Positions 55,586-63,765 of a stretch of 64,000 nt of DNA are shown piece by piece. Position numbers and translations under genes: made by a program. Source of the stretch: Oscillospiraceae bacterium (lineage in GTDB: Bacteria > Bacillota > Clostridia > Oscillospirales > Ruminococcaceae); NCBI GenBank assembly GCA_902362965.1, contig CABIYQ010000001.1, positions 62,001 to 126,000 of the forward strand, in the 5' to 3' direction. Each line of letters starts with the position of its first letter. Position 1 is the first letter of the stretch. Below the pieces are notes generated by a model that made no database searches, was not told the DNA's origin, and worked only from the letters and a program-made list of their open reading frames with translations.

Positions 55586-57482
55586 TACAAATACTGATAA
55601 TACAGGATCTGTTTTAAATACTGTATCCAATACCTCATCAGATTATTTTGATGATGAAGATCTGCTGGAAAATTATAACGATGTTACAGCGGAAATATTA
55701 ATGAAGGGCGATAATATTGAAATAAATGGACAAGGAGTCGTTTACAGCAATAATATAATATCTGTAACCAATGGCGGTACATTTATTTTTAGCGGAAACT
55801 TAAATGATGGTCAGATTTATATTAATAATGAAGAGCTTACACACATAATATTTAATGGGGTAGATATTAGTAATTCGTCTTCTTCGCCGTTATTTATTGA
55901 AAATGCAGATAAAACAGTCATAACATGTGTAGACGGAACGGAAAATATTTTAAGTGATGCTGAAAATTATGTGTATGAAAGTGATGAAGAAAACGAGCCT
56001 GACGCTGTTATATTCAGTAAAGATGACTTGTCTTTAAACGGAAGCGGTTTATTGATTATTAACGCTGAATATAATGAAGGCATTACCTGCAAGGACGATT
56101 TAAGAATTTCCGGGAGCAATATTAATATAAGTTCGGTAGGCAACGGTATTAAAGGAAAAGATTCTGTCGTTATAAAAGATTCGGATATAACTGTAAACTC
56201 ACAGCAGGACGGTATAAAATCTTCCAATGCAGATGAAACAGACAAGGGTTATATAGTTTTTGAAAGCGGAAATTATAATATAACTGCCAAGGAGGACGCT
56301 GTTTCGTCGGAAAACATATTGACTATAAACGATGGCAGCTTTGTTTTAAAAAGCGGAAGTGAATCCATATCACAGAGCAATGATACAATGGATGCAGATT
56401 TCGGCAGATTCGGAGGAATGGAAGGTAATCAGAATAAAACTGAAAACAGTGAAAAAGGGATTAAAGCTGTTTCGGATATTATTATTAACGGAGGTACTTT
56501 TAATGTTGAAAGTACTGATGACTGTGTACATTCCAACGGAAATATAACAATAAACGGAGGAAAATTAACTTTAAATTCCGGAGACGACGGTATACACGGC
56601 GACGGTAATGTGGATATAAAAGACGGCGAAGTTAATATAGAGTCTTGTTATGAGGGAATTGAAGGAATAATTATTAATATAGACGGAGGAGAAATAAGCA
56701 TTACTTCCAGTGATGACGGATTTAACGCCAGCGACGGCTCCGGAAGCAATATAATGGTGCCGGGAGAATTTGGAAATTCTTCGTCTTCCTGCGAATTAAA
56801 CATAAATAATGGAAATATTTATGTAAATGCCGGCGGAGACGGTTTAGATTCTAACGGTATTATAAATATAAACGGCGGCACTACTGTCGTAGACGGTCCG
56901 GTAAGCGACGGAGACGGAGCTTTGGATTCTGGAAGTGAGATAATTATTAACGGCGGCATACTTATTGCGGCAGGAAGCTCTGGTATGGCGGAAACGCCTT
57001 CAGACAGTTCCGGTCAGAATACAATTGCAATTGCATTTTCTCAGAGTAATCGGGCACTAACTGCTGTATGCGTAAAAGATTCGGACGGTAATATTATTGT
57101 CTCATATCAGCCTTCAAAAGAATATTCATCGATTATAATAAGTTCTCCCAAACTTATTTCCGGCAGTGAGTACACTATTTACCGCGGTGGAAGTATTACC
57201 AGTGCAGATAATGATTACAGCATAGATGGAGAATATGAAGGGGGAGAACTGCTTGAAACTGTTGTTTTATCCGGTGCAGTAACTTATGCCGGAGACGGCT
57301 CAATAGGACAAATGGGCGGTATGGGTGGCATGAAACCGGACGATGGTTTTATACCTGACGGTAATGACGGAAAAACCGGCGGACATATGCCAAATGGAAA
57401 TAACGGTATGGCTCCGCCTGATAATAACGGAACAGGCGGCAATATGGATCCGTTCGGAGAAAATATGGGAACTGAGCAGTAA
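55449..57482 (+). CDS. Cthe_2159-type carbohydrate-binding beta-helix lipoprotein
   Basis: 677 residues from the ATG at 55449. Lipobox VSAGC puts the lipidated Cys at residue 24. A Ser/Thr-rich spacer is followed by a long right-handed beta-helix of short strands with repeated NG(G/S), GDDGIHGDGNV and INGGT turns, matching the Clostridium thermocellum Cthe_2159 family that binds cellulose and acidic sugars. The C-terminal about 55 residues are Gly/Met/Asn/Pro-rich (GGMGGM, MPNGNNGMAPPDNNGTGG). Likely on the outer face of the membrane, holding polysaccharide at the cell. AAAGGTG lies about 12 nt upstream of the start, further than usual. Confidence 0.85.
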   Translation: MNKLKKIISVLMMITMVSVVSAGCSGKNTNSESVSGSAETSETLSSTNTDNTGSVLNTVSNTSSDYFDDEDLLENYNDVTAEILMKGDNIEINGQGVVYSNNIISVTNGGTFIFSGNLNDGQIYINNEELTHIIFNGVDISNSSSSPLFIENADKTVITCVDGTENILSDAENYVYESDEENEPDAVIFSKDDLSLNGSGLLIINAEYNEGITCKDDLRISGSNINISSVGNGIKGKDSVVIKDSDITVNSQQDGIKSSNADETDKGYIVFESGNYNITAKEDAVSSENILTINDGSFVLKSGSESISQSNDTMDADFGRFGGMEGNQNKTENSEKGIKAVSDIIINGGTFNVESTDDCVHSNGNITINGGKLTLNSGDDGIHGDGNVDIKDGEVNIESCYEGIEGIIINIDGGEISITSSDDGFNASDGSGSNIMVPGEFGNSSSSCELNINNGNIYVNAGGDGLDSNGIININGGTTVVDGPVSDGDGALDSGSEIIINGGILIAAGSSGMAETPSDSSGQNTIAIAFSQSNRALTAVCVKDSDGNIIVSYQPSKEYSSIIISSPKLISGSEYTIYRGGSITSADNDYSIDGEYEGGELLETVVLSGAVTYAGDGSIGQMGGMGGMKPDDGFIPDGNDGKTGGHMPNGNNGMAPPDNNGTGGNMDPFGENMGTEQ

Positions 57483-57504
57483 ACTTTTATTATCGGAGCA
57501 TTTT

Positions 57505-57813
57505 ATGATTTGCAATTTAAATGATTTGAAATGCAAGGAAGTAATAAATGTTGAAACCGGTGAAAAAATCGGATTTATTGACGATATTGAATTTGAACCG
57601 GAAAACGGAACAGTAATAGCTTTTATAATTTATGGAAGAATGCGTTTTTGGGGAATTTTCGGTAAAGAGGATGATATTATTCTTACATGTCAGGATGTTA
57701 GACTTATAGGGAAAGATACGATACTTGTAAAATTAACAGGCAGTTCTTATGTAAAATCATCCATAAGAAAAAATAAAAATCTGAAAAAATTAAAAAAAGG
57801 TATTGATTTTTAA
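57505..57813 (+). CDS. ylmC: YlmC/YmxH-family PRC-barrel sporulation protein
   Basis: 102 residues from the ATG at 57505 (CGGAG 8 nt upstream): MICNLNDLKCKEVINVETGEK, then GFIDDIEFEPENG and the RMRFWGIFGKEDDIIL block, a PRC-barrel fold typical of YlmC/YmxH. In Bacillus these are small proteins linked to sporulation without a known activity. The 23-nt gap after the lipoprotein gene suggests cotranscription. Confidence 0.85.
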   Translation: MICNLNDLKCKEVINVETGEKIGFIDDIEFEPENGTVIAFIIYGRMRFWGIFGKEDDIILTCQDVRLIGKDTILVKLTGSSYVKSSIRKNKNLKKLKKGIDF

Positions 57814-57831
57814 AAAAACTTATGGTATAAT
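57803..57831 (+). promoter_or_regulatory. Promoter of rpsB
   Basis: TTGATT, 17 bp, TATAAT with TGG extended -10; overlaps the end of ylmC. Confidence 0.7.
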
Positions 57832-57837
57832 TAAACG

Positions 57838-57943
57838 GTAATTCGCACGCTTATACTTTTGGCAGCCGGTGCCGCTGATTATTGCGGTTGCTGCTGAGCT
57901 AAGTTGGGCGGAGGAAAAAATAAAACCAACAGGAGGAACTACC
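57838..57943 (+). promoter_or_regulatory. Structured 5' leader of rpsB
   Basis: About 100 nt, more GC-rich than its surroundings. GCAGC (57862-57866) pairs with GCTGC (57890-57894), and GCCGC (57871-57875) with GCGGT (57884-57888), around TGATTATT. No terminator follows, so translational autoregulation by S2 is the obvious hypothesis. Confidence 0.45.
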
Positions 57944-58684
57944 ATGGCAGTAGTATCAATGAAACAGCTTCTTGAAGCAGGTGTACATTTTGGTCATCAG
58001 ACAAGAAGATGGAATCCAAAAATGGCTCCATATATCTTTACTGAAAGAAATGGAATTTACATTATTGATCTTCAGAAGACTGTAAAGAAGCTTGAAGAAG
58101 CTTATATGTTTGTACGTGACCTTGCAGCTGAAGGCGGCAATGTGCTTTTCGTAGGTACAAAGAAGCAGGCTGGCGATTCCGTTAAGGAAGAAGCTTTAAG
58201 AGCAGGAGCACACTATGTAAATGCTCGTTGGCTCGGTGGTATGCTGACAAACTTTAAGACAATTCAGACAAGAATTAAAAGACTTGAACAGCTTCACGCA
58301 ATGGAAGAAGACGGTACATTTGAACTCCTTCCAAAGAAAGAGGTTGTAAAGCTTAATCTTGAAATTGAAAAGCTTGAAAAATTTATGGGCGGTATCAAAA
58401 ATATGGATCAGATTCCTGCCGCACTGTTTATTGTTGATCCAAGAAAAGAAAAGATTGCAGTAGCAGAAGCTAAAAAGCTTAATATTCCAATTGTAGCTAT
58501 AGTTGATACAAACTGCGATCCGGATGAAATTGATTATGTAATCCCAGGCAATGACGATGCAATAAGAGCAGTTAAGCTAATTGCCGGCGCTATTGCGAAT
58601 GCTATTATTGAAGGCAGACAGGGTGAAGATACAACAGAGGCAGCAGAGGAAAATACTGAAGAAACAGCAGAAGCTGCTGAATAA
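57944..58684 (+). CDS. rpsB: 30S ribosomal protein S2
   Basis: 246 residues from the ATG at 57944 (AGGAGG upstream): [80 protein letters not shown] and [20 protein letters not shown], all diagnostic. The C-terminus is Glu/Ala-rich. Codon use is strongly biased as in highly expressed genes. Confidence 0.98.
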   Translation: MAVVSMKQLLEAGVHFGHQTRRWNPKMAPYIFTERNGIYIIDLQKTVKKLEEAYMFVRDLAAEGGNVLFVGTKKQAGDSVKEEALRAGAHYVNARWLGGMLTNFKTIQTRIKRLEQLHAMEEDGTFELLPKKEVVKLNLEIEKLEKFMGGIKNMDQIPAALFIVDPRKEKIAVAEAKKLNIPIVAIVDTNCDPDEIDYVIPGNDDAIRAVKLIAGAIANAIIEGRQGEDTTEAAEENTEETAEAAE

Positions 58685-58693
58685 TTTTGAAAT

Positions 58694-58726
58694 AAACCCG
58701 AATATTTAATACATATTCGGGTTTTT
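58694..58726 (+). terminator. Terminator/attenuator between rpsB and tsf
   Basis: AAACCCGAATAT/ATATTCGGGTTT, 12 bp with a 7-nt loop and T5. tsf has no separate strong promoter in the remaining 25 nt, so partial readthrough probably sets the S2 to EF-Ts ratio. Confidence 0.75.
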
Positions 58727-58755
58727 CGTAAGAATATAATCAGGAGGAACTTGTA

Positions 58756-59682
58756 ATGGCTAATATAACAGCTAAAGATGTTGCTGAGCTGCGTAAGCAG
58801 ACAGGCGTTGGAATGATGGATTGTAAAAAAGCTTTGATGGAAGCTGATGGCGATTTTGAAAAGGCAACTGTAATTTTAAGAGAAAAAGGTCTTGCAACAC
58901 AGGCTAAAAAATCAGGAAGGGTAGCAGCAGAAGGTATTGTTATGTCAATGACAAATGCTGACCATACTGTTGGTGCTGTTGTTGAAGTAAATATTGAAAC
59001 AGACTTTGCTGCAAATAATGATGAATTTAAGAAGTTTGTAAATGATGTTGCTCAAACTATTATAGATACAAATCCTGCCGATCTTGAAGCACTTAATGCA
59101 GCTCAGATTTCAGGTGGTACTATGACTGTTGCTGAAACACTTCAGGAACTTTTCCTTAAAATCCGTGAAAATATGCACATCAGAAGATTTAAGAGATTAG
59201 AGGGTATTCTTGTTCCTTATGTTCATGGCGGCGGTAAAATCGGTGTTATGGTAAATCTGGAAACACCTGCTGGTGCAACAGATGCGGTTTTGGCATGCGG
59301 TAAAGATTGTGCTCTTCAGGTTGCTGCACTTAAAGCTCCTTATTTAAAGAGAGAAGATGTACCTGCTAATGTTCTTGAATCTGAAAAGAAGATTATGCTT
59401 GCTCAGATGGATGAAGATCCAAAAATGGCAAATAAGCCTGAACAGGTTAAGGCTAAGATTGTTGAAGGTAAAATCGGTAAATATTATTCAGAAAACTGTC
59501 TGTTAGATCAGGAATTTGTTAAGGATGGTTCATTTACAGTTCAGAAATATGTTGATAATTGTGCTAAGGAAGCAAATACAACAATTAAGGTTGTTGATTA
59601 TGTTTGCTTTGAGAGAGGCGAAGGCGTTGAAAAGAAAGAAGACAATTTTGCTGATGAAGTTGCTAGCATGATGAAAAAGTGA
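58756..59682 (+). CDS. tsf: Elongation factor Ts
   Basis: 308 residues; nucleotide exchange factor for EF-Tu. N-terminal AKDVAELRKQTGVGMMDCKKAL and ETDFAANNDEFKKFV are signature regions. AGGAGG precedes the ATG. The partner rpsB is directly upstream. pyrH, frr and uppS, which commonly come next, do not follow here. Confidence 0.98.
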   Translation: MANITAKDVAELRKQTGVGMMDCKKALMEADGDFEKATVILREKGLATQAKKSGRVAAEGIVMSMTNADHTVGAVVEVNIETDFAANNDEFKKFVNDVAQTIIDTNPADLEALNAAQISGGTMTVAETLQELFLKIRENMHIRRFKRLEGILVPYVHGGGKIGVMVNLETPAGATDAVLACGKDCALQVAALKAPYLKREDVPANVLESEKKIMLAQMDEDPKMANKPEQVKAKIVEGKIGKYYSENCLLDQEFVKDGSFTVQKYVDNCAKEANTTIKVVDYVCFERGEGVEKKEDNFADEVASMMKK

Positions 59683-59705
59683 AAAATTTTTGAAAAGAGC
59701 ATTGG

Positions 59706-59748
59706 AATCCCCGAAAAGTCCGTAATTAGGGCGTTTCGGGGATTTTTT
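59706..59748 (+). terminator. Terminator after tsf
   Basis: AATCCCCGAAA/TTTCGGGGATT, 11 bp with a 17-nt loop, then T6. Confidence 0.88.
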
Positions 59749-59799
59749 GCGTTCAAAGAGAAGGTCCATAAATTATCGTAAATTACCGTATTTTCATAT

Positions 59800-59950
59800 A
59801 AATTTGGGGGATTTTTTGGGGGAAGATTTGGGGGAAAGCGTTCCCCCAAATGCCATGTCAAACTTTGCGTCATTCTTTTCGGGAAGTCGCCTGATTATTA
59901 CCCCCAACATAAAAATAGTTATCCCCCAAATTCAAAAAGTTTCCCCAAAA
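59800..59950. repeat. G/C-tract inverted repeat zone in a gene-free stretch
   Basis: Between tsf and the next gene (59683-60238) no convincing gene is seen. Three TTTGGGGG units (G runs at 59806-59810, 59818-59822, 59830-59834) are followed by CCCCCAA units at 59843-59847, 59901-59905, 59923-59927 and a CCCC at 59943. TTTGGGGGAA/TTCCCCCAAA (59827-59850) is a 10-bp perfect hairpin around AGCG. It may be a protein-binding array, a G-quadruplex former or debris of an integrated element. Confidence 0.5.
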
Positions 59951-60038
59951 ATCTCTTAAAAATATAGACCGTTATCATTGCTGTACTTGCAGCAGCACTT
60001 CTGATGAGGAAGGTCGTATTTCTTGGGATATACAGAAT

Positions 60039-60067
60039 TTGACAATTTATTTATCCTTTGGTATAAT
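60039..60067 (+). promoter_or_regulatory. Promoter of the phosphopantetheinyl transferase gene
   Basis: TTGACA, 17 bp, TATAAT, nearly consensus, with about 165 nt of leader. The leader holds only very short frames (for example 20 codons from about 60092). Confidence 0.75.
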
Positions 60068-60238
60068 AAAAAGAGAATATATTTGAAGAAATGCCTACAA
60101 TTCGCAATAAAACACAGTCAACTATCAGCACAAAAACTACTCACTTTTCATAGTATATGATTGTAGACAGTGAAAAAATGAAGAATACAGTTCATGGTTG
60201 GTTATTTCTTCTTACATTATAAAGAAGGAATAGTTTTC

Positions 60239-60874
60239 ATGGAAGTGAAGTTGATGTATATTGACAAAAATAAAGAGTTTAGTTGTTATGAACAATATTT
60301 GCCTTTAATTTCAAAAAGACGCAAGGATAAAATATCTCGATTTTATTTTGATAAAGATAAAACAGTCTCCTTGTTAACAGGTCTGCTTATCAGAAATGAA
60401 ATATCACAGCGTTTAGGTATTATTCCTTCCGATATTGAATTTGGATACGGTGAACACGGTAAGCCATATGTTTTAAATAGTCGCGATTATCATTTCTCAG
60501 TGTCACATTCGGGAAATGCTATTGTATTTGTAGGTGATAGTTTTCCAGTTGGCATTGATATTGAGCAAATTGCTGATGAAAATCTCAAGATGGCAAAGCG
60601 TTTTTTTACTTGCAATGAATATGAGTACATTATAAATAGTAAACAACTTAATATAGCGTTTTATAAAATTTGGACTTCGAAAGAAGCATATGTAAAAATG
60701 CTTGGACTAGGATTATCTAAACCATTGAAATCTTTTGATGTCTTGAATGAAAGTATAAACTGTAGTTTTGTAACTAAACGAGCAACTGAGTATCTAATTA
60801 CAGTTTGTTCTGAGAAAACTGTAATTAATGATATAAAAATAGAAGAATTGCCCATAGAAAGGCTGCTTAGATAG
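60239..60874 (+). CDS. Sfp-type 4'-phosphopantetheinyl transferase
   Basis: 211 residues from the ATG at 60239 (GAAGGA upstream). Transfers phosphopantetheine from CoA to a carrier-protein serine. Motifs: FGYGEHGKPYV, FSVSHSGN, VGIDIEQI (metal Asp and Glu) and the WTSKEAYVKMLG helix. Sfp-type enzymes usually serve peptide or polyketide synthases, and no such gene is in the window; the target may be elsewhere. Confidence 0.93.
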   Translation: MEVKLMYIDKNKEFSCYEQYLPLISKRRKDKISRFYFDKDKTVSLLTGLLIRNEISQRLGIIPSDIEFGYGEHGKPYVLNSRDYHFSVSHSGNAIVFVGDSFPVGIDIEQIADENLKMAKRFFTCNEYEYIINSKQLNIAFYKIWTSKEAYVKMLGLGLSKPLKSFDVLNESINCSFVTKRATEYLITVCSEKTVINDIKIEELPIERLLR

Positions 60875-61075
60875 TCTTATTTTTTGCTTATTACATTCTT
60901 CTTCAACGAATTTTAAAATATAATTGCTCTTTAAAGGGTTTTAGGAATTTCCCTGATTATATAAATTTATAAAAATAAATTTTCGTAAGTTCGGGAGAAT
61001 TTTTGCGTGGAATGAGAAAAGGAATATACTTTTTCTGTGCTTGTTAAGATAAATAGGGAAAACACTTGCTTTGTG

Positions 61076-61104
61076 TTTACATTTAATGAATTTTGTGGTA
61101 TAAT
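61076..61104 (+). promoter_or_regulatory. Promoter of the LytTR/GHKL operon
   Basis: TTTACA, 17 bp, TATAAT with TGG extended -10. The rest of 60875-61075 shows no gene; an 11-codon frame at 61012 is not supported. Confidence 0.75.
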
Positions 61105-61149
61105 CTGCTTTGTAGATCTTGTTAATGACAGAACAGAAGGAGTAGAAGT

Positions 61150-61878
61150 ATGCTACATATTGCTATATGCGATGATGACATCAAAGCTTTAGGAGAGATT
61201 AAACAGATCTTGGCTGATTATTGTAAATTGAAGAAATTAGCAGCTAAAATTTCTACATACTGTGATGGAACTGATTTGTTGGTTGCGAATGAAAAATTTA
61301 ATATTATATTTTTAGATATTGAAATGCAGCGGTCAAACGGAATTGAAGTGGCACTGCAAATACGTAGGATGGATATGAATGTTCCAATAGTTTACATAAC
61401 GAGCTATATTGATTACTGGCGCAGAGCATATAAAGTACATGCATTTGATTTTATTATAAAGCCGTTTAAATCTGAAGAATTACATAAGGTTATGAGAGAT
61501 TACTTAGCTGCATTAAATGATGCGAGCGAGGAAATCATAACATTTCCAACTAATGAAGGTGTTGCTTGTTTTAAGGTGAATGATATATACTACTTTATGT
61601 TTGAAGCAAAGAAAAAGGTATATGTGCATACTGCCGATGAACGAGTATTGGTTAGAGAGAATCTGACGGATATATATAATAAGTTAAATAAGGATCAGTT
61701 TTATCAAACAAGGCGTGATTGTGTATTGAATCTAAAGTATGTTCAGAGAATTCAGAATGAGTTTGTAATTATAATGAAGAATGGCAGTATGTTGCCGTTG
61801 GCACAGAAGAAGAGAGAAGAGTTTATATACAAACTCTCTAATAAATTAGTGGATACTTTGAAAGTGAGGACTATATGA
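61150..61878 (+). CDS. LytTR-family response regulator (AgrA-like)
   Basis: 242 residues. Receiver domain with CDDD near the start, phosphoacceptor in IIFLDIEMQRSNG and KPF at the end; LytTR DNA-binding domain about 135-240 (ITFPTNEGVACFKVNDIYYF, FYQTRRDCVLNLKYVQRI). AGAAGGAG precedes the ATG. Overlaps the kinase gene by 4 nt (ATGA). Confidence 0.93.
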   Translation: MLHIAICDDDIKALGEIKQILADYCKLKKLAAKISTYCDGTDLLVANEKFNIIFLDIEMQRSNGIEVALQIRRMDMNVPIVYITSYIDYWRRAYKVHAFDFIIKPFKSEELHKVMRDYLAALNDASEEIITFPTNEGVACFKVNDIYYFMFEAKKKVYVHTADERVLVRENLTDIYNKLNKDQFYQTRRDCVLNLKYVQRIQNEFVIIMKNGSMLPLAQKKREEFIYKLSNKLVDTLKVRTI

Positions 61879-63179
61879 ATGATTCAGTAGCTAGAACTTT
61901 GATTCAAATTTTAAGCTCAAGTATTACTAGTTTATTAATGTTTTTGTTGTTCTATAAATTATATAAGCCAAAATATCACAATAAAACAGTTTATATTATT
62001 ACATTCTTTTTTTCAATTATATGTATTGTTCTAGTGAATCAATTTTTTATAAAAATGAATATAGCATACTTTAACTCAATATTTTTATTTGTGTATGCCT
62101 GCATATTAAATTCATTGATGTTTAAGGAAAAAACAAAAAAGACTTTTATATATAACGCAATATATATAGTTGTTTCAGTGTTTGCTAATGTATCTTCTGT
62201 ATTATTATGCTCTGTAATAACCGGAAATGATTTTGCTGCAATTTCTGAAGATATAAAGTGCGTACTAATGTTTAATAACTTTTATTGTATGTTTATGGTA
62301 ATAGTATGGGTGATATTTATATCGGTAATTATAAAAGGACATTTGGAAGCGATTAAATTTAGACAGCTACTGTTGATAGGACTGTTTGTGTTGTTTGCAC
62401 TATTTGTGGAATACAATTTTACAATAAGAATTGATAATATATCTGATGTTATAACCGACTTGTTTATTTTAATAGGATTTTTAATTGTTAGTATCTATAT
62501 AGTGTATGTTACAGGAGAAATTGCCAGAGCGTATAAAGATAAGTATGAATATGAGTTGATGAGGAACCAAAGTCAGCTTCAATTAGAGCATTATATTGAA
62601 ATGAATAACAGATATGAAAAATCACGAGTTGTAATGCATGATATTAAGAAGCATTTAGAAGTTCTTAGGTCTTTGAAAAACTTAGATAGTGAACAAGCTA
62701 AAGAATATAGCGATGTTATAGAAAAAGAGGTGGATGTATTATTCGAAGGTTTTCAGTGTTCAAATAAAATTCTTAGTGTTATAATGAGTCAAAAAATTTC
62801 TGAGGCGGAAAATTTATCAATTAAGGTAGAAACAAAAATAGAGGACATTTTATTTGAATTTGTTAACGATTTGGATTTGACCGCAATATTTGCGAATTTG
62901 TGGGACAATGCAATTGAAGCTTGCCAAAAAATAAAAGTCGAAGATAGGTTCATTCGTATTTTAATAGGTCGTGTGAACGATTTTTATGTTATTTATTTTG
63001 AAAATAGTTTTAATGGCTATGTGAAAAAACGTTTTGACAACATTATTTCTACTAAAGAGTCCCATAAGGGGGTTGGGTTGTCAATAATAAAAGCATCAGC
63101 AGAAAAGTATAGCGGAACATTTAATGTACTTAATGATGATACGGTATTTAAAGTAGAGATATTGTTGCCAATAGAATAG
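61875..63179 (+). CDS. AgrC-like GHKL sensor histidine kinase
   Basis: 434 residues: about six N-terminal membrane helices (to about residue 215), then a coiled-coil-like region and a GHKL kinase with H-box VVMHDIKKHLEVLRSL, N-box LTAIFANLWDNAIEACQ and GVGLSIIKASAEKY. The layout matches peptide-sensing AgrC/FsrC kinases. No agrB- or agrD-like gene is seen nearby, so the ligand is unknown. Confidence 0.93.
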   Translation: MNDSVARTLIQILSSSITSLLMFLLFYKLYKPKYHNKTVYIITFFFSIICIVLVNQFFIKMNIAYFNSIFLFVYACILNSLMFKEKTKKTFIYNAIYIVVSVFANVSSVLLCSVITGNDFAAISEDIKCVLMFNNFYCMFMVIVWVIFISVIIKGHLEAIKFRQLLLIGLFVLFALFVEYNFTIRIDNISDVITDLFILIGFLIVSIYIVYVTGEIARAYKDKYEYELMRNQSQLQLEHYIEMNNRYEKSRVVMHDIKKHLEVLRSLKNLDSEQAKEYSDVIEKEVDVLFEGFQCSNKILSVIMSQKISEAENLSIKVETKIEDILFEFVNDLDLTAIFANLWDNAIEACQKIKVEDRFIRILIGRVNDFYVIYFENSFNGYVKKRFDNIISTKESHKGVGLSIIKASAEKYSGTFNVLNDDTVFKVEILLPIE

Positions 63180-63200
63180 TATTAAAAAAGTTAAAATCTA

Positions 63201-63262
63201 AATAAAGCATCTAAGCTTATGTTGATACACAAATTTGCATAATGTTTAGATGCTTTATTTCG
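63201..63262. terminator. Long stem-loop between convergent genes
   Basis: AATAAAGCATCTAA (63201-63214) pairs perfectly with TTAGATGCTTTATT (63246-63259); the inner part can fold further (TTATG/CATAA). It ends in T-rich sequence on plus and A-rich on minus-side entry, fitting a shared terminator. Confidence 0.75.
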
Positions 63263-63267
63263 TTGTT

Positions 63268-63750
63268 CTAGAGATTACTGTGATATTGTAGGGGCATATC
63301 AAATCCCAAATTATATAATGAAAACTTGTCTGTATCCGTTGTAAATTTAAAATGAGTAAGCTCCATATCATTTTTTTGGTAAAAGCGGTGTGCAGCTGTT
63401 CTTTTACGATTGCTTGTTACCTCAATAATCTTGCAATTCTGTTTTACAGCATATTTAAAAGCAGCATTAATTAATGACCTCCCTATTCCTTCAGAACGAT
63501 GACTCTCCTCAATGATTAGTTCTATAATTTCCGCTGTTCTGCCGCAATGGTGCAGTTGATTTTCAAGCCTAAGATGCAGAAGCCCCATAACCTTTGAATT
63601 TTTCTCATAAAGGAAAACGCAGTGCTGCCTGCTGTTTAAAATCTCATCATAAATTTGTTTAAATTCACTTTCCGGAAATTCGCATTCTTCAAGTTCGGAG
63701 ATAAGTTTATACACTATATCCATATCTTCCGGTACTGCTTTTCTTATCAT
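63268..63750 (-). CDS. GNAT-family N-acetyltransferase
   Basis: 160 residues, MIRKAVPEDMDIVYKLISEL start. Motif A IEESHRSEGIGRSLINAAFKYA binds acetyl-CoA; motif B CKIIEVTSNRKRTAAHRFYQKNDM is typical. Substrate unknown. AAGGAAGG precedes the ATG and overlaps the region just after the PHP gene stop, so the two are probably cotranscribed (PHP first). Confidence 0.9.
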   Translation of the reverse strand: MIRKAVPEDMDIVYKLISELEECEFPESEFKQIYDEILNSRQHCVFLYEKNSKVMGLLHLRLENQLHHCGRTAEIIELIIEESHRSEGIGRSLINAAFKYAVKQNCKIIEVTSNRKRTAAHRFYQKNDMELTHFKFTTDTDKFSLYNLGFDMPLQYHSNL

Positions 63751-63765
63751 GGATAATACCTTCCT

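Noticed and set aside
59747..59959. 70-codon frame over the G/C-tract zone
   Set aside because: It starts inside the post-tsf terminator region, has no ribosome site, and its sequence reflects the repeated G tracts.
61012..61047. 11-codon ORF MRKGIYFFCAC as a possible signalling peptide for the AgrC-like kinase
   Set aside because: Upstream of the operon promoter, poorly placed ribosome site, and no AgrD-like leader or acidic tail.
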